From NCBI GenBank assembly GCA_029448655.1, contig JACCLO010000008.1, forward strand, positions 496,001-560,000: a stretch of 64,000 nt of DNA, read 5' to 3'. The position numbers and the translations under genes were made by a program. Position 1 is the stretch's first letter. The number at the start of each line of letters is the position of its first letter. The notes beneath the pieces are model-generated. The model searched no databases. It saw only the letters and a program-made list of their open reading frames with translations, and was not told the origin of the DNA. Below, one piece after another: positions 10,791 through 21,038 of this stretch. The stretch is from Wolfiporia cocos. Lineage: Eukaryota; Basidiomycota; Agaricomycetes; Polyporales; Phaeolaceae.

Positions 10791-13700
10791 TCCTTCAAAA
10801 CAGCATTTTGATTTCATTCACAGATCTCTGCGTAGTTTGAACAAGAGGACACTGACATGTGAGGATTTGACTTGCTAAGTACGAACCTTTAACATATCGT
10901 ATATTAATTACATGCTAATGTATGCTCATCAGGCGCTCGGCCAGGCCAGCACCATCCTATGGGCCGATCGTGCGGCGCCGCCCGCTGCCCACCTACCTTC
11001 CCCTCTTCTGGCTCTCTGACCACAGAGATAGCCATCCAAACGCACCCGCCACACCCCGAGCGCGGGCCCGATCGCAGGGCACAGACATCGGCCTGGGCAC
11101 GGGCCCGCGAGTCAACGTAAGAGAAGCTGCCGAGCGGTGAGATCCACCGGCGGACGGGAGCAAATCTCAGAGAAGATGCAGAGGGGCAGCTGACCGCGCT
11201 GAGCTGCCTCGGCCGCTGCCACACCTCGCGGATGCGTCTCGGAGTCCGCGGTGCGCGCCACGCCCGGGTGACAGGCGTGCCCGGGAAGCCGCGCTGACGT
11301 GGGTGCTCCATTGTAAGTGCAGCGCGATGGGTGTTCGAGGAGTTCGAATCCGAAGGCACGCGCGGAGAAGCCTCAGGGGGTGTGTCCGGCGTTCCCGAGG
11401 CATAGAGATCCTGCTGGATTAGCTATGCCCCGGACAGCACCGGGATCGTAGCCGTGCGGCGAACGCGGGGCACGTGCGCGCTCGCTGCGATCACAGCAGC
11501 ATTGCGCCGGTGCTCGTCGTGCCCCAATTGGGATAGCCCACAGAAGCCACCACCACCATCCGATCGAGAGCGCCCGCCGGACAGATTAGAGACCAGTGCC
11601 AACAGCTGAGATCCGCAAGCGGAGATCTGCAGGCGAGGAAGCGCGTCTGCGGCGGTAGCAGCCGTGGTTATTTAGCTACCCTGCGTGCTGACTTGTCGCG
11701 CGGGAAGGCTTCGGATGAGCGTGCGCCTTCGCGGTGCGCGCCTCTCCAGTGTGGCCACGCCTCAGCCGATGCCGGCGGGCGGCCACAGAGACGGACCATC
11801 GGGGCGCTCGCGTGCTGAACGTGGGGGCGGCGGGGGTCTGGGCGTCGACGTCGACGTTGGCAGAATACGCCGGCGTGCGGCCCAACGTGCAGCCCGATTG
11901 GAGACGCAGGGCATCCCGATCGCGGCGCGAAGATGTACATAACACGTCCGAGAGCGGTGGTGGACGCCCGCATGTGCGCCGCGAGATTGGCACCGAAGAA
12001 GTTGTGCGCTCGATGAGGCGAATCTTTTATGTAACGGTGGCGTTGGTGGCGAGAAGACTGCCCGCAAGGGAAGGAAGGAAGGGTGCGGGCGCAGTGGCGC
12101 GGACCGCCCACAGCAGCACGCACTGTGGTAGGGCCGGTCAGGCCCCGGGGCGCGGGCGCAGTCTCGGGCTGCAAGTCACAGGCAGCGGCACCTGCTCGTC
12201 ACGGTGGTTCGCGGGCAAAGTAGCGCGCACGCCTTCGAACCTGCTATCGTTGGGTCATCTGCGTGAGAAGTGCATACTGCGGACGGTCTTAGCTGTTTCG
12301 TCTGTGCCCGTGGCTGCCCGTATCTGCGAACAATGATCGCGAGACGGGTTCAAGAGATGACGAGGTAGATACGCTGCTTGTTTTACTTGGCTTCGGCGCC
12401 GTGTGTGAGTCGCGAGGCGTGTGTGGCGCGCGCTCGTGGGTAGGATGCTTGATCACGCCCTCCCTAGTCACACTGCTCGAGGCGCGCCATGCACTGGATC
12501 GTCTACCGGGCTACGGGCAGCATAACTAGCCTTCGACCGAACGATCAACATGCGAGGGAATAGCCAGGTAGCCGGCGGACAGTGCGGTGCGTCGCCCCAT
12601 CTGTGCGACGATATTTGCAGGCAGCGCGAGTCCCGCTTTCGACCAGCGATGGACATCGCTGATAACACTGCAGCTCGCATCGGAGATGGGCTGGCCCATC
12701 CGTGAGTGGCCCCAGAGCCCCGGGATGAGGTCCACGGTGGCGTGTTCTCGTCTGCCATCGGAAGGGGCGCCACATCGCATCGATGGCATGGGGAGCTGGC
12801 CCTTGACGTTGGCGGTGCGCTACGGTGCCACGCATCATTCGCCACAGAGCTGGCCCCGCCCGCTGGCATCATCACGATTCGTCGTTATCGTGAGCAACAC
12901 AGCTGCGCGACAGCGCACATCCCTCATCCGTGTCACTGCCATTGATTTTGATCGCCCACGCCCGTGTCTCCCGGACATCATCCCAAGCACTGGCGGGGAC
13001 CACGCCCGGTCTACGTCCTAGTGACTGTCTGCCAACCGCGAGCGGCCGGTCCCAGACACCGTACGCTGTGACCGCACCGGATCACATGAGGCATCGCCGA
13101 GCACGCCGGCCAGCACTAGTCAGATGATATCGCGCGTCGATTCTCACCGCCGTCGTGCAGGCTATAGCCTCCGCCACCGCGCCATGGGGAAAGAACGCGG
13201 CGACGTGCCGGCGTCCCGCTCGATCCTCGGACTCGCCCTGCGCCCGTGCGCCCACTTCGCGCCTGGCGCACCCCGGGGCCATGGCGGGGATCAAATCGCC
13301 GCGTCCCGCGCGAGCCAAGGCATCGTCGCAATGACGTAGCGCGTGTTTCGCGTCGTCGCGCACATGCGTGGGGCGTCCTCCGGCCGGTATTGCGGGCACG
13401 CTCCGGCGGGATCTCGTGGACTGCGCGCGAGTACGTACGGGCGCGGTTCGCGCTCCCGCGCCGGTAGGGAAGAGGGCAGTTCTGGGAGGGATTTGCAAGG
13501 TACTCAACGGCACGGCGATCGTGCGGGGAGGCCTGCACGGTCACGCTATCAGCACTTCTCCACCTCCCCGCCGGGCGGCGGGGAGATGAACACCGCGGTG
13601 CACGGCGGCCGCGGGCATTGTGCGCGGCGGTGGGGTTCGTGCGGTCTGGGTGCGGCCATGGCGCCCGCGCGATGTGCTGCGAGCCCGCACGGCGAGGGCG

Positions 13701-14520
13701 CACATGCCGAACGCGGCATACTTCCAGGACGCATCCGCGCACTGACGCAGGACGTGGCTGCGCGATAGCGACCAGCCAATCTCTAGGGATCCTCGCCCAT
13801 CACGGCGAAGTCATGCATGGGTCACACTCGACGTCGACGTTGCGGGGCTCGTGACGGGCAGCACGCACGAGCCCCATCTGCGGCGGCCAGCTGCAGGCCC
13901 TGGTGCGTCCGCCGGCCCTGGTGCGTCCGCCGGCCCTGGTGCATCTGCTTGGCCTGCTAGTGCCGGCGAGCTCGGGGGTAATCTACCAAAAATGGCACAT
14001 CGGACACACCAGAACGTCGCGCGTGGGACGCAACGAGGGACCCCCGCCCTGCGTTTACGTGTCGCGGAAGCAACATTGGCGGCGATCGCGGGGCCGATCC
14101 GGCGCGGATGCGAGATCACACAGGATCGGAAACAAGCTTTGCGCAGGCGTGCGGGTAACCGGGCTGCCATATATGGGCGGTCGGCAGCTGCGGCGCGAGC
14201 TGGGTGGCTGCGGTTCGCGGGCGCGGGGGAACGGCGGCGAGATTTGGCAGCGTCGGACGCCGCAGATCTGCAGGCCACGAGCCCAGACAAGCCACCGCGC
14301 AGCCAGCGAAGGGGCGAATCACGGCATGCACAAACAGTGTGGATCCGGTGGAGAATACTGCCGAATATGGCATGTGCGGCACGAGGGCGCGAGTGGCGAG
14401 CAGGCGCAGAAGAGCGCGAGGCGAAGCATCATCGAGGAGACAGCCGGGCGCAGAGACGCGATGTCTTCCGCCACAACCAGTTCGTCGGTATGCTCGATTG
14501 CGTCCATCTGGCAGAGCCGC
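10791..14520. other. GC-rich, gene-free block
   Basis: The block is conspicuously GC- and CpG-rich, unlike the TE half. Open frames up to about 250 codons occur on both strands at once, with arginine-rich compositions and no known domain. CpG retention argues against it being a long-methylated repeat. It may be undetected noncoding or regulatory DNA of the gene at 14621, or very old non-repetitive filler. Confidence 0.4.
13896..13949. repeat. 18-bp tandem repeat, three copies
   Basis: The unit GGCCCTGGTGCGTCCGCC is present three times head to tail, the third copy with changes (ending GCATCTGCT). The short array lies in the gene-free GC-rich block. Confidence 0.85.
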
Positions 14521-14522
14521 CT

Positions 14523-14600
14523 GCCCTCATATACCGGGCAGTCTCCCTCCTCCATTCCCACATTTCCCCCTCCTGCTCTCCAATTTCCTCTTCCCCCTGC
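14523..14600 (+). promoter_or_regulatory. CT-rich core promoter / 5' leader
   Basis: A strongly pyrimidine-rich stretch (runs such as CTCCCTCCTCC and TTTCCCCCTCC) ends 20 bp before the ATG at 14621. CT-rich tracts just upstream of the transcription start are typical of well-expressed filamentous-fungal genes. No clear TATA box is seen. Confidence 0.6.
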
Positions 14601-14620
14601 CCGTGATCGCATTCCACACG

Positions 14621-15946
14621 ATGGCTCTCTACGCCGACCGCAGCGTCCCGTCCATGTCCTACGCCGCCGCATACACCGACCCCCCGTCCGTGTACGCGAT
14701 GGGCTCCTACTACTCCGTACCCTCCTCCAGCACCCTCGCCGCCCCGTACAGCGCCGACGCGTACATCCCCGACCCTCCCCGCGTGCAATGGCACCACCAG
14801 CCCTCTGCGCACCTCACGTCCTCGTACGCCGCCATTCCGACCACCGTCGACTCCATGTCGTCCTACTCCAGCCTCTCGCCCCCCGCCCAGCCGCCCTATG
14901 CCCAGGCAGACTACCCCGAGCCCAACCCGCGCCCAGCCCTCGCCGGCGCCCTCTCGCCTCCGTCCTCTACGCGCTCATACAGCTCCCTCATCGGCCACCA
15001 GTCGCCCGCGGGCACGCCAACCCTCCAACGTGCCTCCTGGGGTGGCAGCGGCGCCCTCTACCTCGACGGGAGCGACGCTCGCGGGCACGCGCATGCACAC
15101 GCCCTCCCCGCGCCCGCCTCGCCGTCTCCCCAGCCGCCCGTGAAGACCGAGGAGGACGCGGAGGGCTCCTTCATCTTCGAGCAGCCTGCGCCCTCCGCCG
15201 CGCTGGGCCGCGACGTGGCCGCGGCGTTCGAGAGCATGCCCGAGGTCCCGCTCCGCGCGACGGGCGCGTCGAAGGAGATGCGCAAGATGATGGGCGCATT
15301 CCGCCTCGACCCGTTCGCGATGCACAACGGCATCCGCTCCGCGGCCGTGGCCGCCTCGCCTCCCGGCATCGAGGTCGGCCCACTCCGCGAGGAGCCGCGC
15401 CTGATCGAGTTCCAGGTGCACCTCGACGCGCCGCTCGTGCCGCCGACCCCGCCTGGCAGCCCCGGTGCGATGCTTTATTCTCTGGCAGACGAGGACGACG
15501 AGGAGAAGTGGGCGCCCGCGTCAGCGCTGAGCGGCACAGCGTACTCGTTCGAGGAGGACGCGCAGTTCGAGCCCCTCATGACACCCGCGCAGTCGCTCAA
15601 TTGGAGCATGAGCTTCCAGGGCGACATTGACAGCACGGCTCCGACATACCCCGTCCAGCCGCTCTCAGGTTTGCTTCCACGTTCATACATCAGGGTGGGG
15701 CCGGTGCTTACCCCTCCCCTCACGACAGTGTACAGTCGTGTCCCGGCGAAGCAACCGCAGAGCAGCCATAGTCACCTGCACCCGAGTGCGATATACGCGG
15801 CGACGGAGCGCGCCCGCTCGCACACCCATGCGCACGCGGTGCAGGTTCCGGTGCGGTGCACGCAGGAGTACGAGTACCCAGGCGCGCCTATCGCGTGGTA
15901 TCGCAAGACGCTCGGTGTCGTGGACGCGTACACCGCGTGCACTTGA
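14621..15946 (+). CDS. Unrecognised Ser/Pro-rich, largely disordered protein
   Basis: One long frame runs from the ATG at 14621, the first after a CT-rich leader, to TGA at 15944 (441 residues if unspliced). The first 170 residues are rich in Ser, Pro, Ala and Tyr and look disordered. A more ordered middle part contains MRKMMGAFRLDPFAMH and EEPRLIEFQVHLD, followed by a VPPTPPGSP turn, an acidic patch (DEDDEEKW) and a His-rich tail. No DNA-binding, kinase or membrane motif is visible, so no function is assigned. An optional 60-bp in-frame intron, 15669-15728 (GTTTGC to CGACAG after a pyrimidine tract), would remove 20 residues and join PLS to VYSRVPA. Codon use is strongly GC-ended, unlike random frames nearby. 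A disordered regulatory or adaptor protein is the best guess. Confidence 0.72.
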   Translation: MALYADRSVPSMSYAAAYTDPPSVYAMGSYYSVPSSSTLAAPYSADAYIPDPPRVQWHHQPSAHLTSSYAAIPTTVDSMSSYSSLSPPAQPPYAQADYPEPNPRPALAGALSPPSSTRSYSSLIGHQSPAGTPTLQRASWGGSGALYLDGSDARGHAHAHALPAPASPSPQPPVKTEEDAEGSFIFEQPAPSAALGRDVAAAFESMPEVPLRATGASKEMRKMMGAFRLDPFAMHNGIRSAAVAASPPGIEVGPLREEPRLIEFQVHLDAPLVPPTPPGSPGAMLYSLADEDDEEKWAPASALSGTAYSFEEDAQFEPLMTPAQSLNWSMSFQGDIDSTAPTYPVQPLSGLLPRSYIRVGPVLTPPLTTVYSRVPAKQPQSSHSHLHPSAIYAATERARSHTHAHAVQVPVRCTQEYEYPGAPIAWYRKTLGVVDAYTACT

Positions 15947-18900
15947 CGCCCATCGTGCGTCCTTCTCTCACCTAATGTCTGAAATTCGAGCTGATCGAAT
16001 GTGATACAGAGATGATGCGGTCGCAGCGCTAACCTGTGCAGCGCATGTGCTCATCAACATTCTATGCCATGTGGACCCGGATCGGATCCTATCTACGATT
16101 ATGAGACGATGCGAGTGGGAACAATTTTTTCTCATTGGCGCGGGCGTGCGGAGAGCCCCCTCCTTCGACCTCAAACAGGGCCACGCCCTCAGCTCAACTG
16201 GTCGTGCGCTCGCACTTGTGTGCGCGCGCACGGCGGGGAACACTGCGGGCGGTGGAGGGTTGCGGCCACGTCTTACGCACTAACATCAAATCCCATAAAT
16301 ACCCCATCCCCTCTTCGCTTTGCACTCGTTCACTATCATCACGGAGCGACATGACATGACGATCACGTTAATTATTCGCGTCCAGGCTCCCTCGAGGAAA
16401 CACCACTGGCATCGGGACATGTCAATAATAGCAGGTCGCGATGGACAGTGGCAATTTTCTTGGATAGGCGCGTGCGGTCCATCTCAATTGCGGGGCCAAT
16501 AGAAGGAGAATGGAACATCGCGGTGTGGCGCGGGCTTGGTGGGGGAGGTGGCTGGTATCGAGGCGGGACGGAGTTGGGGCGGTGTGGTGCGGACTGGATT
16601 GCTTTCAGAATCAGCGCCGTCTCGTGGCCGTCGCGGACAGTGTGCGTATGCGCTGCCGCGCAACCTGATAGATACCCCTGCACGCGCGCCAAAGCGGCGT
16701 GCAGTAGAATGCCGGTTTCTCGTATAGGGCCCAATACACGCCATGGCCCTTGTATCCATGCAAGTAGCAGTGCTTTTATTTTTTGCATAATCTAGGGTGT
16801 CGGTGTGTACGTTGAATGTGGCGGTTGGTTGATTCGGATTGCTTGGATAGGCGCGATGTAGCATATGTATGTGGTTGTCTGACTGATTACATCATTGCGT
16901 GAGACTGGAATTACATAACACGATGACGCCAGTGCCTATCTCGATAACAAATCGATATGTTCTCCGCCTCCCATTGCACACACCTCTCAGGGTTCGAAGC
17001 TTGAATCTCAGGTTCGAGGACTGGCAGATGGATAATCACAGATATCATACCCTAGCTCCTGATTGAAGCAGGACATCAGTGAGTTTACGATTGGAAGGGC
17101 CTGACAAAACATAATCAATGGGCGGAGACACCGGTGCGAACTCCCAAAGATCATTGATACCTTCGAACAGGACCTAGACTCGCTCAGTGGACAGATTGCA
17201 CCCGGGCTGATTCGTGATCGGGCGGCGAAGATGAAGATGGCCGAGTCGAAATGGCAAGGTTGGCATCGGAGAGCGGCGACGGGGCCACTGCGGTCGTATC
17301 TCGCGCGCGCGGGGCGTCGGTGGGTCAAGGACATGTCCCGTGGGGCGGAAGGTTTCGCGCGCGCATACCTGAGTTACGATGGTCGTTTCTTCCATCTGCT
17401 GTCTTGTCATGTATACATGACGCGATCATGACATTATGCGTACGTAGTGCGGATGGACCGTGCGACGGAGCGGGCATCAGAGGTTGTGCGCGGGGGATGA
17501 CACGACGCGGGGGAGCGGCCGCCGCGCTGGCCGGCCGTGCGCGTGAGCGCTGGGCGAGGGCGGGCACATGATGGTTTCGTTGTTCACTGTCATTGGCACG
17601 TGCACGGTGTCAGCGTTCTGTCGGAGGTGTCGCTGGGGCTCAGAGTATTGGCAGCTACGTCGCCGATGGAATCTGTTCAACCGTCCAACGCTGAGACGGT
17701 GTTAGTTTGAGTGTTCCATCGAATGACCGTGGTCTGGTGTCGCCATCGGACTGCCAGCGCAATAATCTCGTCAGTTCAGGATTTGTCCATCGCACGCGAG
17801 GCGGTTGCAGCGTCAACTTTTGCGTACGACACCGCATTGGCATCTCATCGGCTTGCACTTGATCGTTTCAATACAGGACCTAGTCACTCAGTCGCCGGCA
17901 AGCGCGCTAGACGTGTGCTCACGCGCGATGACATCAGACGTCACCGCCATGCACAAGCCGCAACTGAGAGATGCAGGGAGAGATCCTGCCGGTCGCGAGG
18001 TCGCCCGGGTGGCGCGGCAGGCAATGTCGCGGAGATCAACCTGGCTTCGTGTGGTCTTCAGTCAACGGAGCCCCAATTCTTAACTCGACGATAGCAACCA
18101 CGATCGTGATACACCGACGCACACACGATTCTAGCACCTGTCCATGTGCGCGCACCTCCGTGTGTCACTGGGTTGTTTCAAAGTGGATTACGATACGTTG
18201 CGTTGTATCCGGGCTCGGCGTTAGTGCGCACCGCACAATCGATGGCCTGGACCAGAGAACATATTGCATTTTGCCACGTGCAAGCACGACAGGCGGCGAT
18301 ACGCATCCGCTGGCGGCATACAATGTCACCAGCGCATTCGGGTACAAACGACCGCCCGATCCCGCTCCACGCAGCGGCAAGCGCCCACGTGCGCCCACAG
18401 TAGACGCCGGTGTGCTCGGCATTGGCGATCGGACACCCACGTGCACACAACGATCGCAGATTGCTCGCGGGAGCGTATGGCAGCAGTGCATCACTGGACT
18501 ATGGCCAAGCAGGCGGCAGCGAGGCGGAGGGCACATAGCGCGCAACGCGCCGCATAGTCAACACAGGTGCAGCGCCGGTCGATCCCGCAGCGAAAGGTCA
18601 GAACTCAAACCCGGAGGGTACACGCGATGTGATGTGATGTCAGGAGACTAGACCAAAGCAGGCAAGTGATAGTACCAGAGAGATCAGGGGGGGCAAACTA
18701 TCCGAGTGGAGCTCGCGAGCATATTACAGTATCAGTCAAGCTACGCGACGGAATCGTCCGTAGCAGTGGCTTGCGTGCTGCCGGGCGCTTGAGGAAATTT
18801 TGTCTGCGCGGTGCCGCATTTGTGCAGGCCATAGCCTGCGATAGGAGAAGATGCTGTGAGGCGACGGGATAGCTGGGCCCTTGTTCCGACAGCGGATGGA

Positions 18901-21038
18901 AGCAGATGTTGTGGCCAGACGTATTGGTCGTTGCAGAAGCCATATATCGCCACCGCTCGTGACAACGACTAGCGATGTTCCTCCTCGCGCTGTGGGTGCG
19001 GTCTCCGCGACCCTGACGGAAAATACGTATGAACCTCGCCGCTCGAAGCGCATATCACACGAATGCACATGCTGACCGCCTAGTCCGTATAAGGGCCGTA
19101 CGAATTCCAGAGGTCCCCGCCTGCCTGGAGATTGGCGTTGAGCACGGTGAGGAGCAGCTGCCCTGACACGCGCAAATTTCATGCCCTTCGTTGCCACGGT
19201 ATGTCATTCCGTGCGGAGCGAAGCGCACTAGAACACTGCGGCAAACATTCGGCTGGGAGACAATGTGTGGCCGGGAGTGCCCGTTGATTAAACCACGATT
19301 AGAAGTGAATTCATCTTGGCTATGTTGCGTGTTGCCAGCGGCGATACTCTCGGTGGACCGCCGAGCTCTCATCAAGAACTGAGTTTTGGTTAGACTTCGG
19401 GAGAACCCAGCGGCCCGAGCATGTTCGGTTATAAACAAGAGCACAAAGAATTGCTTAGCAATCGCAAAGGTACCTGCAAGCTGCACAAGCGAGGGCTTTG
19501 TACAGCCTTCACCCAGATCTGCTCACCTTACGACGCCGGGAGCACTCGCTGGTGCGCCCGGCAGGGCAACAATGCCTGCCATCCGACATGAGCGCATCAC
19601 GCGATCGCAAGTGTGGTGTCGCGGATGCGGAAATGAGGTCAGCGATAACCCCGGGGCAATCTGGGGTGCAACGGTGGAGGACGCTTGAGGGTTAGTCTGC
19701 GCCGTATGGTGGGCACACGCACCTAAGTTGTGACGGTCACTTCTTTCGGGCGTAGTGGCATCACATGCTTCGCACATGACAAGTAGGGACACAACCGATG
19801 GGGCCAAATGAGGGTGCACTTCGTAGCAGCGCAAAACATGTAAGAACCGTTCGAGCGGTGCAGAAAAACGATAGAGTTCACGGTCTCATACGCTGTCAGT
19901 CAATGGCGAACCGCTTCGGGGAGAGGGTGGCAGAAAACTGACGGAGATGCGTGTGATAGGAAAAACCGAACAAGAACGCGGAGGCTTTGTATAGAGGCTA
20001 CAGTTGTTGAGAATCTGAAGGAACGCAGCGCGTACTGGTAACCGAGCGCGTAATACGTCCCAGGACGCAGTTCTCTGTATGATCGCGTTCTCATGTTCTC
20101 AAAGCAAAGGAGAGAACGGCCCGTTCGTGATACTGTAGAAGCCCTCGCGCATTATCCGATGCATAGAACGCGCAGGTACAGTACATGAACATCATGCACG
20201 TCATCAGGCTAGTTCCGATCCGGCAGCCGCCAGCATGTGTATGGAGCACAGCTTATCGCTGATGGCCGCGCAGAAGCCAAAAAAGGGAGGAACGTACGTC
20301 CAGGTCGTCGCTCTATACAAATGTCGAAGCCGTCGCGTACTGATCGTTACGTCTCCAGACGGCAGGCTGGCCATGGAGATATCACGCCGCGCCGTTCCTT
20401 CTCAGTTAATAAACGTCTGCACCCTGCGTTCCGGCCAAGACATTCAAACGCGTACCTGGGTTCGAGAATGCGCTCAGCGACATGCGTCGCAACCAGCCGA
20501 AGAACATCATTCTGCAGCCCCGTGTGCGACGGTTGCAATTCCAGTTGGGTCACGAAGCAGGCGGGCTTCCGAAAGAGCAGGGCGAGGCAGAAGACGCAGA
20601 GAGCACGGCGGGCGGCGGATGGCGCAGATCGTGGTCGCAGAGGAAGCGATCGTCGAGACATGCGCATGAGCCGTCGGCAGCCTTATGAGGCAGTCGGGGC
20701 GCCTATGCACGTGGCATGCCGGCGGCCGTGAGTGCCCAGATCACACAGCCCTCGCCCGGCACGCAGACAACTCTCCCAGCGCTGACCTCGCCGTTTGCTG
20801 CGAGTGCGACAGACATCTTTCCGACTTGCTGCTCTGACTCACTGGGACCGCGAGGGCGCTGCTGCTGGTGGCTGGGAGCAGGCGATACTCGGACTCGGAT
20901 AGCGCGTGATGAACGAGATGGCTGCGTTCGGGCGGCGGCGGAGCGTGGACGTCGGCGGGCTTGCGCTCGCGCTGAGCGAGGCGGGCTCTGGGCACGGCTG
21001 GGGAGGGTGGGAGGAGACAGAGAACGGCGAGACACGGT
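15947..21038. other. Gene-poor stretch
   Basis: No ORF with a recognisable domain or a consistent exon chain was found on either strand. A promoter-like patch (ATAAATACCCC with CT-rich sequence, about 16288-16335) leads to an ATG that opens only a very short frame. No repeats with matching ends were found. Confidence 0.45.

Noticed and set aside
11330..11360. tRNA T-arm (GAGTTCGAATCC)
   Set aside because: No box A or cloverleaf lies upstream. The match is isolated in GC-rich DNA.
11668..14606. Long arginine- and alanine-rich frames on both strands
   Set aside because: Several overlap each other in different frames at once, have no motif and no splice pattern, as expected from GC-rich noncoding DNA.
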